From: Lachnospiraceae bacterium
GTDB lineage: Bacteria > Bacillota_A > Clostridia > Lachnospirales > Lachnospiraceae
Direction: 5' to 3'
NCBI GenBank assembly: GCA_017613055.1
Contig: JAGAES010000054.1
Location: forward strand, 1-24,915
Length of the DNA stretch: 24,915 bases
Position 1 is the stretch's first letter, and each line of letters opens with the position of its first letter. The notes below the pieces were generated by a model. The model did not search any database. It was not told where the DNA came from and worked only from the letters and a program-made list of their open reading frames with translations. Of this stretch, positions 1 through 8,080 are shown piece by piece. Made by a program: the position numbers and the translations under genes.

Positions 1-49
1 CAGCCATCATGCCGGCTGCGCCCCCTCCGATGATTACTGCTTTACTCAT
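1..49 (-). CDS. NAD(P)/FAD-dependent oxidoreductase, N-terminal fragment (BaiN/HI0933-like)
   Basis: Only the first 16 codons lie in the window; the gene runs off the left edge. The visible peptide MSKAVIIGGGAAGMMA is a dinucleotide-binding start: a short beta strand, then a GxGxxG-type loop (GGGAAG). The 'GGGAAGMMA' form is typical of the HI0933/YhiN/BaiN flavoprotein family, whose members bind FAD with this N-terminal Rossmann fold. The ATG overlaps the pgsA stop (TAA at 42-44) by eight bases and has no clear Shine-Dalgarno of its own, so translation is probably coupled to pgsA. The exact family is inferred from very few residues; another FAD/NAD oxidoreductase is possible. Confidence 0.6.
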   Translation of the reverse strand, partial: MSKAVIIGGGAAGMMA

Positions 50-605
50 GCTTATCGGTGAGAATCCAGCGGTTCTGCCAGATGTAGACAACAAGGCTTG
101 CGACGGTCAGAATCAAAGCGAGCCACATGGCAACCCATCCGAATGCGTCGGCAATCATGAAGATGATTCCGTCATAGTCCTCGTTGGCCGTGAAAAGAAG
201 CAGCATGCACATAACCATCTGCACGACCGTCTTCACTTTGCCTAGCCAGCCCGCGGCAATGACAACGCCCTTGTCCGAAGCAATCAGACGAAAGCCGCTG
301 ATGATAAAGTCTCGCGCCATAATGATTGCGACGATGACCGCCGGAATCTTGTTGAACTCAATCAGAAGGATCAGCGCCGTGCACACAAGAATCTTGTCCG
401 CGAGCGGATCCATGAATTTTCCGAACGTCGTCACCATATTGTATTTCCGCGCGATGTGGCCGTCCAGAAAATCCGTAAAACTCGCAATCGCGAACACCGC
501 AAGCGCGATGAAATTGTAATACGGAATCTGCGGTACCATCAGAAGAAACACGAATACCGGGATCATAAAAACGCGGAACAATGTCAGTTTATTCGGCAGA
601 TTCAT
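42..605 (-). CDS. pgsA: CDP-diacylglycerol--glycerol-3-phosphate 3-phosphatidyltransferase
   Basis: Integral membrane enzyme of 187 residues that makes phosphatidylglycerol-phosphate from CDP-diacylglycerol and glycerol-3-phosphate, the first committed step of anionic phospholipid synthesis. The complete CDP-alcohol phosphotransferase signature is visible: DG (48-49), AR (52-53), G (62), D (66) and D (70), spaced DGx2ARx8Gx3Dx3D. The opening MNLPNKLTLFR and the following hydrophobic helices are typical of PgsA, and the length is normal. The start is an ATG at 605 preceded by GGGAG; it lies inside the 3' end of rimO (17-base overlap), and the stop overlaps the next gene. The rimO-pgsA pairing is common in Clostridia. 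IspA-like or Pss homologues are unlikely given the motif context. Confidence 0.95.
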   Translation of the reverse strand: MNLPNKLTLFRVFMIPVFVFLLMVPQIPYYNFIALAVFAIASFTDFLDGHIARKYNMVTTFGKFMDPLADKILVCTALILLIEFNKIPAVIVAIIMARDFIISGFRLIASDKGVVIAAGWLGKVKTVVQMVMCMLLLFTANEDYDGIIFMIADAFGWVAMWLALILTVASLVVYIWQNRWILTDKHE

Positions 606-1917
606 ACACCATCTCTCCCATCAAATCATATTCCTTTGCGCCGGTAATCTTAACCCGCACAAGGTCTCCGGACAGCAGTTCCCTGCCGGCCGTAAAGTAA
701 ACGAGTCCGTCAATCCCGGGTGCGTCCATATAGGTCCGGCCGACCGTGACGCCCTCCTCGGGAAGAACCCCGTCCACAAGCACATCGAACACCTTTCCGA
801 TGCACTTCTTTCCGTACTCTTTGCAGATGTCCCGCTGCAGGCGCATGATTTCGTTCCTGCGGCGCTCCTTCACGCGTTTCGGAACGCGCCCCGGCATCTT
901 CTCGGCCGCCGTTCCTTCCTCGGGCGAGTACGGAAACACGCCGAGGCGGTTGAATTTCATTTTTCCGGCAAATGAGGACAGTTCCTTATAGTCCTCTTCG
1001 GTCTCGCCGGGGAAACCGGTTATTAAAGTTGTCCGAAGCGTAATCCCCGGAAGCTCCTTACGAAGCTTTCTGATGAGCGCTTCGAGATCCTTTCTTGTTG
1101 TGCGGCGTCCCATTTTCCGCAGAATCGGATCGGACGCATGCTGGATCGGAAGGTCTAAATACCGGCAGATCTTCGGCTCGTTCTTCATCACTTCGATGAG
1201 CTCGTCCGTGATTTCCTCCGGATAGCAGTAAAGCACGCGAATCCGCACGATTCCGTCAATCCTGCAAAGCTTCGTAAGCAGTTCCGGAAGGGCCTTGTGT
1301 CCGTACAAATCGACGCCGTACAGAGTCGTCTCCTGCGCGACGAGAATCAGTTCCTTCGTGCCCGCGTTTGCGAGGTATTCCGCCTCCTTTAAAAGCCGTT
1401 CCATCGGAACCGAACGGTACGGGCCGCGGATTTTCGGAATGATGCAGTAGGTGCAGCATTTGTCACAGCCTTCCGCAATCTTCAGATGCGAGACGTAGTT
1501 TCCCGCGGAGATAAGCCGGGCCGCATCGGGGTCGGGCAGGTAGGAAAGGTCGCGCTTTAAAACCTCGTAGTCCTTCGATTCGATTGCCTTAACAATCTCT
1601 TCGTATGCGGTCGTTCCGACAACCGCGTCCACCTCGGGAAGCTCCGAACGGATTTCGTCCGCGTAGCGTTCCGCAAGGCACCCGGTAATCACAAGCCGCT
1701 TAAGCTTTCCGTTTTTTTTGTAATCCGCCGTTTCGATGATGGTCCGGATGCTCTCCTCCTTCGCATCGTGAATGAAACAGCAGGTATTGATGATGATTGC
1801 TTCGGCTTCCGCTTCGCTGTCGGTCATCTCGTGACCGGCGTCGCGCAGAAGCCCGCCCATCTTCTCGCTGTCCACAAGATTCTTGTCGCAGCCGAGCGAA
1901 ATCAGACAAACCTTCAC
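589..1917 (-). CDS. rimO: Ribosomal protein S12 methylthiotransferase RimO
   Basis: Radical-SAM enzyme of 442 residues that carries two 4Fe-4S clusters and methylthiolates an aspartate of ribosomal protein S12. The N-terminal UPF0004 domain supplies three cluster cysteines (Cys10 in SLGCDKNLVDSE, Cys46 in INTCC, Cys80 in TGCLAERY). The radical-SAM motif CxxxCxxC is at Cys151, Cys155 and Cys158. A C-terminal TRAM domain ends the protein and includes YMDAPGIDG, a segment typical of RimO rather than MiaB or MtaB. Translation starts at GTG (1915-1917), which shares a GTGA four-base overlap with the folD stop and is preceded by GAGG. The tight overlap on both sides indicates co-transcription with folD and pgsA. 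Confidence 0.95.
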   Translation of the reverse strand: MKVCLISLGCDKNLVDSEKMGGLLRDAGHEMTDSEAEAEAIIINTCCFIHDAKEESIRTIIETADYKKNGKLKRLVITGCLAERYADEIRSELPEVDAVVGTTAYEEIVKAIESKDYEVLKRDLSYLPDPDAARLISAGNYVSHLKIAEGCDKCCTYCIIPKIRGPYRSVPMERLLKEAEYLANAGTKELILVAQETTLYGVDLYGHKALPELLTKLCRIDGIVRIRVLYCYPEEITDELIEVMKNEPKICRYLDLPIQHASDPILRKMGRRTTRKDLEALIRKLRKELPGITLRTTLITGFPGETEEDYKELSSFAGKMKFNRLGVFPYSPEEGTAAEKMPGRVPKRVKERRRNEIMRLQRDICKEYGKKCIGKVFDVLVDGVLPEEGVTVGRTYMDAPGIDGLVYFTAGRELLSGDLVRVKITGAKEYDLMGEMVYESAE

Positions 1918-2756
1918 TTTATTTCCTCACTTCTTACGACGTTGCACATCAGCATCGCGATCGTCATCGGGCCGACGCCGCCGGGTACCGGTGTAATCGC
2001 GGAAGCAACCGGCTCCACGCTTTCAAAATCCACGTCGCCGCACAGTTTGTTGTCCTCGTTCCGGTGGATTCCGACATCAATGACAACGGCGCCTTCCTTC
2101 ACGTATTCGGCCGTGATGAATCTCGGCTTTCCGATTGCAACGACGAGAATGTCCGCACGCTTCGTGACTTCGGAAAGATTCTTCGTTCTCGAATGGCAGA
2201 CCGTAACGGTTCCGTTCTCCCGAAGAAGCATGGCTGCCATCGGCTTTCCGACGATGTTGCTGCGGCCGATTACCACGCATTCCTTACCGGCAATCGAAAT
2301 GCCGGAGCGCTTTAAGAGCTGAATGACACCGGCCGGGGTGCACGACTCAAAGCCTTTGTCGCCGATCCAGAGACGTCCCACGTTGACCGGATGGAAGCCG
2401 TCCACATCCTTGTCGGGATCGATTGCAAGAAGCACCTTGTCTTCGCAGATTCCCGCAGGAAGCGGAAGCTGTACAAGAATGCCGTTCACGTCGTCCCGCG
2501 CGTTTAACTCTTTGATCAGCGAAAGCAGCTCCTCTTCGGTCGTCTCGGCGGGAAGCTCGTAAGCAAGCGAACGTACGCCGATGTACTCGCACGCCTTCTT
2601 CTTGTTGCCGACATAGACCGTCGAAGCCTTATCGTCGCCGACCTGGATAACCGCAAGCGTCAGTTCCTTTCCTTCCGCCTTGAGCGCGGCAACCTTCTCC
2701 TTAAGTTCGTCCTTGATTTCCGCAGAAATCTTTTTTCCGTCAATCAGAAATGCCAT
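1914..2756 (-). CDS. folD: Bifunctional methylenetetrahydrofolate dehydrogenase / methenyltetrahydrofolate cyclohydrolase
   Basis: Cytosolic one-carbon enzyme of 280 residues that interconverts 5,10-methylene-, 5,10-methenyl- and 10-formyl-tetrahydrofolate. Visible motifs are the catalytic Tyr48-x3-Lys52 (YVGNK), GILVQLPLP (92-100), DPDKDVDGFHP with Asp119 (113-123), the NADP-binding GRSNIVGKP (164-172), and PVPGGVGPMTIAML near the C-terminus. The length is typical. ATG at 2756 follows a GGAG Shine-Dalgarno. Only 24 bases separate it from the last antiporter gene, with no terminator, so it probably lies on the same transcript as the membrane complex. No link in function to the antiporter genes is evident. 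Confidence 0.97.
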   Translation of the reverse strand: MAFLIDGKKISAEIKDELKEKVAALKAEGKELTLAVIQVGDDKASTVYVGNKKKACEYIGVRSLAYELPAETTEEELLSLIKELNARDDVNGILVQLPLPAGICEDKVLLAIDPDKDVDGFHPVNVGRLWIGDKGFESCTPAGVIQLLKRSGISIAGKECVVIGRSNIVGKPMAAMLLRENGTVTVCHSRTKNLSEVTKRADILVVAIGKPRFITAEYVKEGAVVIDVGIHRNEDNKLCGDVDFESVEPVASAITPVPGGVGPMTIAMLMCNVVRSEEIK

Positions 2757-2780
2757 GGTATGTCTCCTATCTTAATAGAA

Positions 2781-4943
2781 TCACTGTAAAGAATATAACA
2801 AGTACAGAAGCATTGCAAGCAAACCTGCGCAAAATGCCAAAAGTCCGTACGAAAGACTTCTCGTAATCAGTTTCGCGGTCTCGCTCGCATCGTCGAGTCC
2901 GCGGTTTACAATCTCGGTATAATTCTTCTGCTGCGCCACGGGCTTTCGAAGCAGCTTACTCTTAAATGCGACGAAAGCGTTGAGGAAGCCGCCGAGTGTC
3001 TTACTGATGCGCCGCGTCGCGGACAGCGTTGTCGTCTCGCAAACCGGCTTCAATGCGGTTCTCTGCGTACCGGTCACAAGAAGCTCCGGAATACGGTCAA
3101 GAAGGCCTGCAATCCGCTTGCAAAGCCCGAATACGCCGCGCGCAACTGCCGTAACAAACCGCTCTAAGATCCGGCATAACGTTCCGAGCACATTCGGAAG
3201 GAACGTAAGAAGAACCGGCCGGTACAGCATGTTCTCAAGATCCAGCTTCGCAGGGAATCGGTTCACATAAACAGGTTCGTTCTTCGGTACCCGTTTGGTG
3301 ATTGCTTTCTTCACGGCGAACTGCCAGAGAAGCAGGCCGATTATTAACGATATGGCAGCACCCTTCACATTTTCCGCGGTAAATGTGCGGAACGGTTCTT
3401 CTCCCGTGGACGAATAAGCCGTGATGATTGCACCGCGTCCCGCAAGCGGGAGCATCAGGTACTCGGGAAGCGTTCCGGCGAAGTAAATCAAAGCAGCCGG
3501 AACGGTCAGAAGAATCTTTAAGGAACGCGGCATGTAGTCCGTCTTCAGGCTGTTGAACGCTTCCACTTCCTTCGAAGGCCTCCGGAAGAACAGAATCACG
3601 AAAAGCTTCAGCATGTAAGCAATCGTGCAGCCGCCGGCAATCAGGAAGAGAATCTCCGCGATCTTATAAAACCACAGTCCGCTCTCCTCAAAGCAGAGGA
3701 CAAGCGACTCGTGAAGCATCGATTTCGAAACGAATCCCGACAGGCCGGGAATGCCCGCGATGCCGAGCGTTGCCAAAAGGAAGATAATCATGAACCACGG
3801 TCTTCCGACGCCGAAACCGCGGATTTTATTGAGGTCACGCGAATGCAGGTTCTTTACGACGACACCGGCGCAGAGAAACAGAACGAGCTTGAACAGCGAG
3901 TGGTTCCCCATATGAAGAAGCGCTCCCTGCACACCGAGCCACTGCTCACTCTCCAGTATGCACATCGTGCCTGCGCCGACGAGGATAAACCCGATCTGCG
4001 ATACGGACGAGCATGCGAGAATGTGTTTCATGTCGACGGAGAAAAGCGCGCCGACGGCACCGATCAGCATCGTACAGAGCGCGATAACCAGGATTACCTG
4101 ACCGAACCGGACATCGCCCAGGAAGACTCTTCCGGTGAGAATCAGGATGCCGTACATGCCGGCCTTCGTCAGGATTCCCGAGAGCAGTGCCGAAGCGGGT
4201 GCCGGCGCAACCGGGTGCGCTTTCGGAAGCCAGATGTGAAGCGGGAAAGCGCCCGCCTTCGCACCGAAACCGAACAGAAGGCAGAAGCCGGCGATGCGAA
4301 TCTCCTTTTGCCTAACGCCGTTTCCGCATACGTTCGCAAGTTCCCGGATGTCAAGCGTGCCGAGTGTCGTATCAAGAAGGAACAGCCCCATTAACATCAC
4401 GAGACCGCCGATTACCGCAACCGCGAGGTAGGTTTTCGAAGCCCGCACCGCTTCCTCATCCTCTTCCTGAACAACCCAGACGTACGAAGCAAGCGACATG
4501 ATTTCGAAGAACACGAAGGTTGTATACAGGTCCGCGGAAAGGAATACGCCGAGCGTCGCGCCGAGTGTTAAGAGCGTATAGAAATAATAGCGTCCGCGGT
4601 TCTCCTCGCCCTTCATGTACCAGAGCGCAAACGCCGACGAAACGGTCCATGCGAAGGCCGTCATGATGGCGTAAAGAGCGCGGAAACCGTCCACGCGGAA
4701 ATTAAATCCGCGCCCGCAGATATCCGAAACGGAGCAGACAACTGCGCCGTTTAAAAGCGCAGATACAGAGTAGAAAGCAATTCCGGCAAGCGTCACGAAA
4801 GAAAGCCCGAGAAATGTGACGTTCCCGCACGTTACAAGCTTACTCTTCTGTTTTTTCTCACCCAAAGCAACCAACCAGCGGCTCAAAAACGCGCCGAGCA
4901 TCGGAAGCAGAATCAGGATGAAAACAGCAACGGTTCCTTCCAT
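2781..4943 (-). CDS. Antiporter-like membrane subunit 4 of the Mrp/MBH-like complex, with long C-terminal extension
   Basis: Member of the MrpA/MrpD/NuoL/M/N proton-conducting family, 720 residues from the ATG at 4943. That ATG has GGAG six bases upstream; a longer reading to 4994 would overlap the preceding gene and lacks support. The proton-path residues are present: Glu147 in FFEIMS, Lys229 in GAKAGAFP, Lys260 in LTKAG, Lys352 in LFKLVLF and Lys407 in GFVSK. The signature LPKAHPVAPAPASALLSG is close to that of the second antiporter gene. The family core ends near residue 480. Beyond it lie an extra transmembrane helix, a roughly 110-residue amphipathic, basic stretch and a final helix at the C-terminus, arranged like the lateral-helix extension of NuoL/MbhH-type subunits. 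It is last in the complex operon. Confidence 0.9.
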   Translation of the reverse strand: MEGTVAVFILILLPMLGAFLSRWLVALGEKKQKSKLVTCGNVTFLGLSFVTLAGIAFYSVSALLNGAVVCSVSDICGRGFNFRVDGFRALYAIMTAFAWTVSSAFALWYMKGEENRGRYYFYTLLTLGATLGVFLSADLYTTFVFFEIMSLASYVWVVQEEDEEAVRASKTYLAVAVIGGLVMLMGLFLLDTTLGTLDIRELANVCGNGVRQKEIRIAGFCLLFGFGAKAGAFPLHIWLPKAHPVAPAPASALLSGILTKAGMYGILILTGRVFLGDVRFGQVILVIALCTMLIGAVGALFSVDMKHILACSSVSQIGFILVGAGTMCILESEQWLGVQGALLHMGNHSLFKLVLFLCAGVVVKNLHSRDLNKIRGFGVGRPWFMIIFLLATLGIAGIPGLSGFVSKSMLHESLVLCFEESGLWFYKIAEILFLIAGGCTIAYMLKLFVILFFRRPSKEVEAFNSLKTDYMPRSLKILLTVPAALIYFAGTLPEYLMLPLAGRGAIITAYSSTGEEPFRTFTAENVKGAAISLIIGLLLWQFAVKKAITKRVPKNEPVYVNRFPAKLDLENMLYRPVLLTFLPNVLGTLCRILERFVTAVARGVFGLCKRIAGLLDRIPELLVTGTQRTALKPVCETTTLSATRRISKTLGGFLNAFVAFKSKLLRKPVAQQKNYTEIVNRGLDDASETAKLITRSLSYGLLAFCAGLLAMLLYLLYSLQ

Positions 4944-4965
4944 AACAACTCCGAAAACAAGAATT

Positions 4966-6498
4966 CTATAATAATCCTGCCGCGACCTTCTCAATCATCC
5001 GGGCAAGCGGTCCCGAACATAAGCCGATTGCGGCAATCGCCAAAGCAAGAATCAGAAGCGGAACGCACATCCGGACGCCCGGTCTTTCGCCGGTATCCGT
5101 AAGCGGCACCGACTCCGACTCGTCCGAAGCGTAGCTCGGCAAGGTTTTCGCGGCATCCTCCGTAACAGTGCCCTCTTTCGTTACGGGCGTCCATGCCCGG
5201 ATTACAAGCTGCATAATGTATGCTGCCGTCAGAAAAGCGGAAATCATCACCGCGCCGAGTCCGATATACGAAAACGCGGTTCCGCTCTGCACCGCCGCCT
5301 GGGCGATGTACCATTTGCTGATGAAACCGCAGAACGGCGGAATGCCGATCAGGGCAATTCCGGCAACGGTATAGACCGACAGAATGACGGGCATCCTCCG
5401 GGCGATTCCGTCCATCTCCCACAGGTACTTGCGCCCGGTCTTCACCATGATCGCGCCGACGCAATAGAACAGCGTAATCTTCATCAGACCGTGGCACACC
5501 AGATGGAGAAGCGCTCCGGTAATTCCTGCTTCGCTCATCAGTGCCGCGGCGAAGATAATATACGAAAGGTTGCTGACCGTCGAGTACGCGAGGCGGCGCT
5601 TCACATGCTGCTCACGGACCGCCTTGACGGAGCCGTACACGATTGTGACCGCGGCAGCAGTCAGAATAATCTTCTGCGCGACCGACCCCGAAAGGAACGA
5701 CGTGCCGAAGCTGTAATAGGTAATCCTTATAATCGCGAACGCGCCGGCCTTCACGACCGCCACCGCATGCAAAAGCGCGGTAACCGGCGTCGGCGCAACC
5801 GAAGCCGTCGGAAGCCAGCCGTGCACCGGGAACAGTGCCGCCTTCACGCCGAAGCCGAACACGGCGAGCGTGTAGATCAAAAGAAGGAACGTCCCGTGCT
5901 TGGCGATTGCCTGCTCCGAAAGCACGCCGCCGTAGGTAAAATCAAGCGTATCCCCGAGCGTCAGAATCGCGATGAAGCCGAGGAAACCGAATGCCGCTCC
6001 GCCGAACGAATACTTCATGTACTTCCGGGCGGCGACGACCGATTTGTGATCGAGCTCATGCATCACGAGCGGAATCGTCACAATCGTTAAGAGCTCGTAG
6101 AACATGTACATCGTAAGCAGGTTGCCGGCAAATGCGATGCCGCACGTCACGCCGTAGGTCATTGTATAGAACGAGAAGAACGCGTTCTGTCGGCTGTGCT
6201 CCATATATTCAAACGCATAAAGAACCGCAAGCGGCCAAAGAAACGCAATCAGTCCGGAGAAAACCATGCCGCACCCGTCCAGCCGGAACCGGATTTCGAG
6301 AATGCCGGCGAGTTTCAGCGTGAGGTCCTGCTCTCCGGACGGGAACCAAAGGAGCGCACCGACCGCAGCCGAAGTCAGAAGCGTCACCGAAAAGACGAAG
6401 AGGTTTCTTCGCCGGGTGCTCTGAATCGGATGCAGCAGCATCACCGTCCCGCAGATTAACGGAACGAGGATGGGGATTAACATGACATAAGCGCTCAT
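4966..6498 (-). CDS. Antiporter-like membrane subunit 3 of the Mrp/MBH-like complex
   Basis: Polytopic protein of 510 residues in the MrpA/MrpD/NuoL/M/N family. Key residues: Glu135 (FYELLT, TM5), Lys219 (GVKAALFP, TM7), Lys250 (VVKAG, TM8), Lys340 (LMKITLFY) and Lys395 (GFISK, TM12). Its TM7-8 signature, SVAPTPVTALLHA, is of the MrpA/NuoL kind and differs from the other three paralogues in the operon. A hydrophilic segment rich in Thr, Glu and Ser (about 425-465) precedes the last helix. The start ATG overlaps the previous stop by one base (TAATG), so translation is coupled. It ends in TAG, one of several normal TAG stops in the window. It probably forms one of four cation/proton channels. 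Confidence 0.9.
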   Translation of the reverse strand: MSAYVMLIPILVPLICGTVMLLHPIQSTRRRNLFVFSVTLLTSAAVGALLWFPSGEQDLTLKLAGILEIRFRLDGCGMVFSGLIAFLWPLAVLYAFEYMEHSRQNAFFSFYTMTYGVTCGIAFAGNLLTMYMFYELLTIVTIPLVMHELDHKSVVAARKYMKYSFGGAAFGFLGFIAILTLGDTLDFTYGGVLSEQAIAKHGTFLLLIYTLAVFGFGVKAALFPVHGWLPTASVAPTPVTALLHAVAVVKAGAFAIIRITYYSFGTSFLSGSVAQKIILTAAAVTIVYGSVKAVREQHVKRRLAYSTVSNLSYIIFAAALMSEAGITGALLHLVCHGLMKITLFYCVGAIMVKTGRKYLWEMDGIARRMPVILSVYTVAGIALIGIPPFCGFISKWYIAQAAVQSGTAFSYIGLGAVMISAFLTAAYIMQLVIRAWTPVTKEGTVTEDAAKTLPSYASDESESVPLTDTGERPGVRMCVPLLILALAIAAIGLCSGPLARMIEKVAAGLL

Positions 6499-8066
6499 TA
6501 CTTCATTCCTACAAAGATGGATTCAATCACATTCCGAACCGCTTCCGTAAGCGGATTCGGGAACAGACCGAGTACAAACGCCGCAATCGAAAGGATTACA
6601 AGCGGGGTTAACAGAAAGATCCGTTTCTTTCCGGCAGACTGCTCGGAAGGTTCTTCCGCCGGTTCTTCACTCTTCTCACCGTCCGTCTCCTCTTCCTTCT
6701 CCTTACCGAAGAATGCGTCTGCGGAAACCGTAAGCAGATAGCCTGCGGTAAGCAGCGCGCTGATCAGAAGGACGACCGGTGCAAGCCACCCAAAAACAGG
6801 CATCCCGGTTTCGACCGCGCCGGTGGCGAGATACCATTTGCTGATAAAACCGCACATCGGAGGGATGCCGACAAGCGCGAGGCCCGCTACGGTGAAACAG
6901 GTCATCGTGACGGGCATCTTCCGCCCGATCCGCTTCATCTGATCCGCTCTCGTCTTTCCGGTCACGAAGATAACCGAACCGACGCTTAAGAACAGAAGGT
7001 TCTTGACAACCGAGTGGAAAACCATATGAAGAATTGCGCCGAGAAGCGTCACGTTCGAAAGCATATAGATTCCGGTCAGGCAGTAGGAAACCTGGCTGAC
7101 CGTGGAATACGCAAGGCGTTTTTTGAGCACTTTCTCGCGGTAGGCAAGCATCGAACCGAGGAACACTGTTGTCAGAGACAGCGTCAGAAGCGCGTCCGTG
7201 ACCCACGTCTCTGCAAGCGAAGCCGGGCAGATTGTGTAGTAAAGCACGCGGATTGTGAAAAGCAGTCCCATTTTCGTGATGTTGCCGGACAGAAGTGCCG
7301 AAGCGGGCGCCGGAGCGACCGGGTGCGCTTTCGGAAGCCATCCGTGCAGCGGGAACATGCCTGCCTTGCACGCAAGACCGATTAACATCAGGAATACGAC
7401 GGTAAGAAGCACCGTATTATCCTCTGCGATTGCGATATGACCGCCCGGAACATAGGCAAGGATGCCGCCCTCTCCGTCCGCTGCCGCCTCACGGCTTAAG
7501 AAGAAGATGCCGCACAGACCGAGGAACGCGCCCGCAACCGAGTAGAACAGATATGTCATGCCCGCGGACACCGCTTCCCTCGTCTGCTCGTGAAGCACAA
7601 GCGGAAACGTCACAAGCGTCATGATTTCATAGAACAGATAAGTCGTGATCAGGTTTCCGGAAAAGCATACGCCGAGCACCGCGCCGAACGAAAGCAGTGA
7701 GAAAATCTGATAGCGCATCTCATTTTTCTGATGGTCCATATAGGCAAATGAGAACCATGTCGAAAGGAGCCACATCACGGCCGTAACCGAAGCGAAAATC
7801 AGCGCGGTCCCGTCCGAACGGAAATAAACCGGAAAGCGGTCCGAAATCAGGTCAAACGCCCGGAAGGAAAGGGTATCCGAAAGGACAACCGCAAGTACCG
7901 AAAGCCCTGCTGCCAGAACAAAACAGAACGTCCCGATGCGTATTGCTTTTTTGTAGCGCGGATTCTCCTCGGAGGCGGATTCTTTCGGATAATAAAACCG
8001 CATCGCCAAGAGATTCAGCGCACCGAACGCCGGAAGCAGAACCGGCAGAAGCAAAATCCAATTCAT
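6498..8066 (-). CDS. Antiporter-like membrane subunit 2 of the Mrp/MBH-like complex
   Basis: Polytopic protein of 522 residues in the MrpD/NuoM/MbhH family. The ATG at 8066 is preferred over the in-frame GTG at 8075 because AAAGGAG lies eight bases before the ATG and abuts the GTG. Proton-path residues: Glu147 (FYEIMT), Lys234 (ACKAGMFP), Lys265 (ITKMG), Lys355 (VVKNLLF) and Lys410 (GFISK). The signature LPKAHPVAPAPASALLSG is the same as in subunit 4, and the DNA there is nearly identical (44 of 47 bases), pointing to duplication. A strongly acidic linker of about 25 residues (Glu/Asp/Lys-rich, near 455-480) precedes the last helix. The stop overlaps the next start. Confidence 0.9.
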   Translation of the reverse strand: MNWILLLPVLLPAFGALNLLAMRFYYPKESASEENPRYKKAIRIGTFCFVLAAGLSVLAVVLSDTLSFRAFDLISDRFPVYFRSDGTALIFASVTAVMWLLSTWFSFAYMDHQKNEMRYQIFSLLSFGAVLGVCFSGNLITTYLFYEIMTLVTFPLVLHEQTREAVSAGMTYLFYSVAGAFLGLCGIFFLSREAAADGEGGILAYVPGGHIAIAEDNTVLLTVVFLMLIGLACKAGMFPLHGWLPKAHPVAPAPASALLSGNITKMGLLFTIRVLYYTICPASLAETWVTDALLTLSLTTVFLGSMLAYREKVLKKRLAYSTVSQVSYCLTGIYMLSNVTLLGAILHMVFHSVVKNLLFLSVGSVIFVTGKTRADQMKRIGRKMPVTMTCFTVAGLALVGIPPMCGFISKWYLATGAVETGMPVFGWLAPVVLLISALLTAGYLLTVSADAFFGKEKEEETDGEKSEEPAEEPSEQSAGKKRIFLLTPLVILSIAAFVLGLFPNPLTEAVRNVIESIFVGMK

Positions 8067-8080
8067 CGTACGCACTCCTT

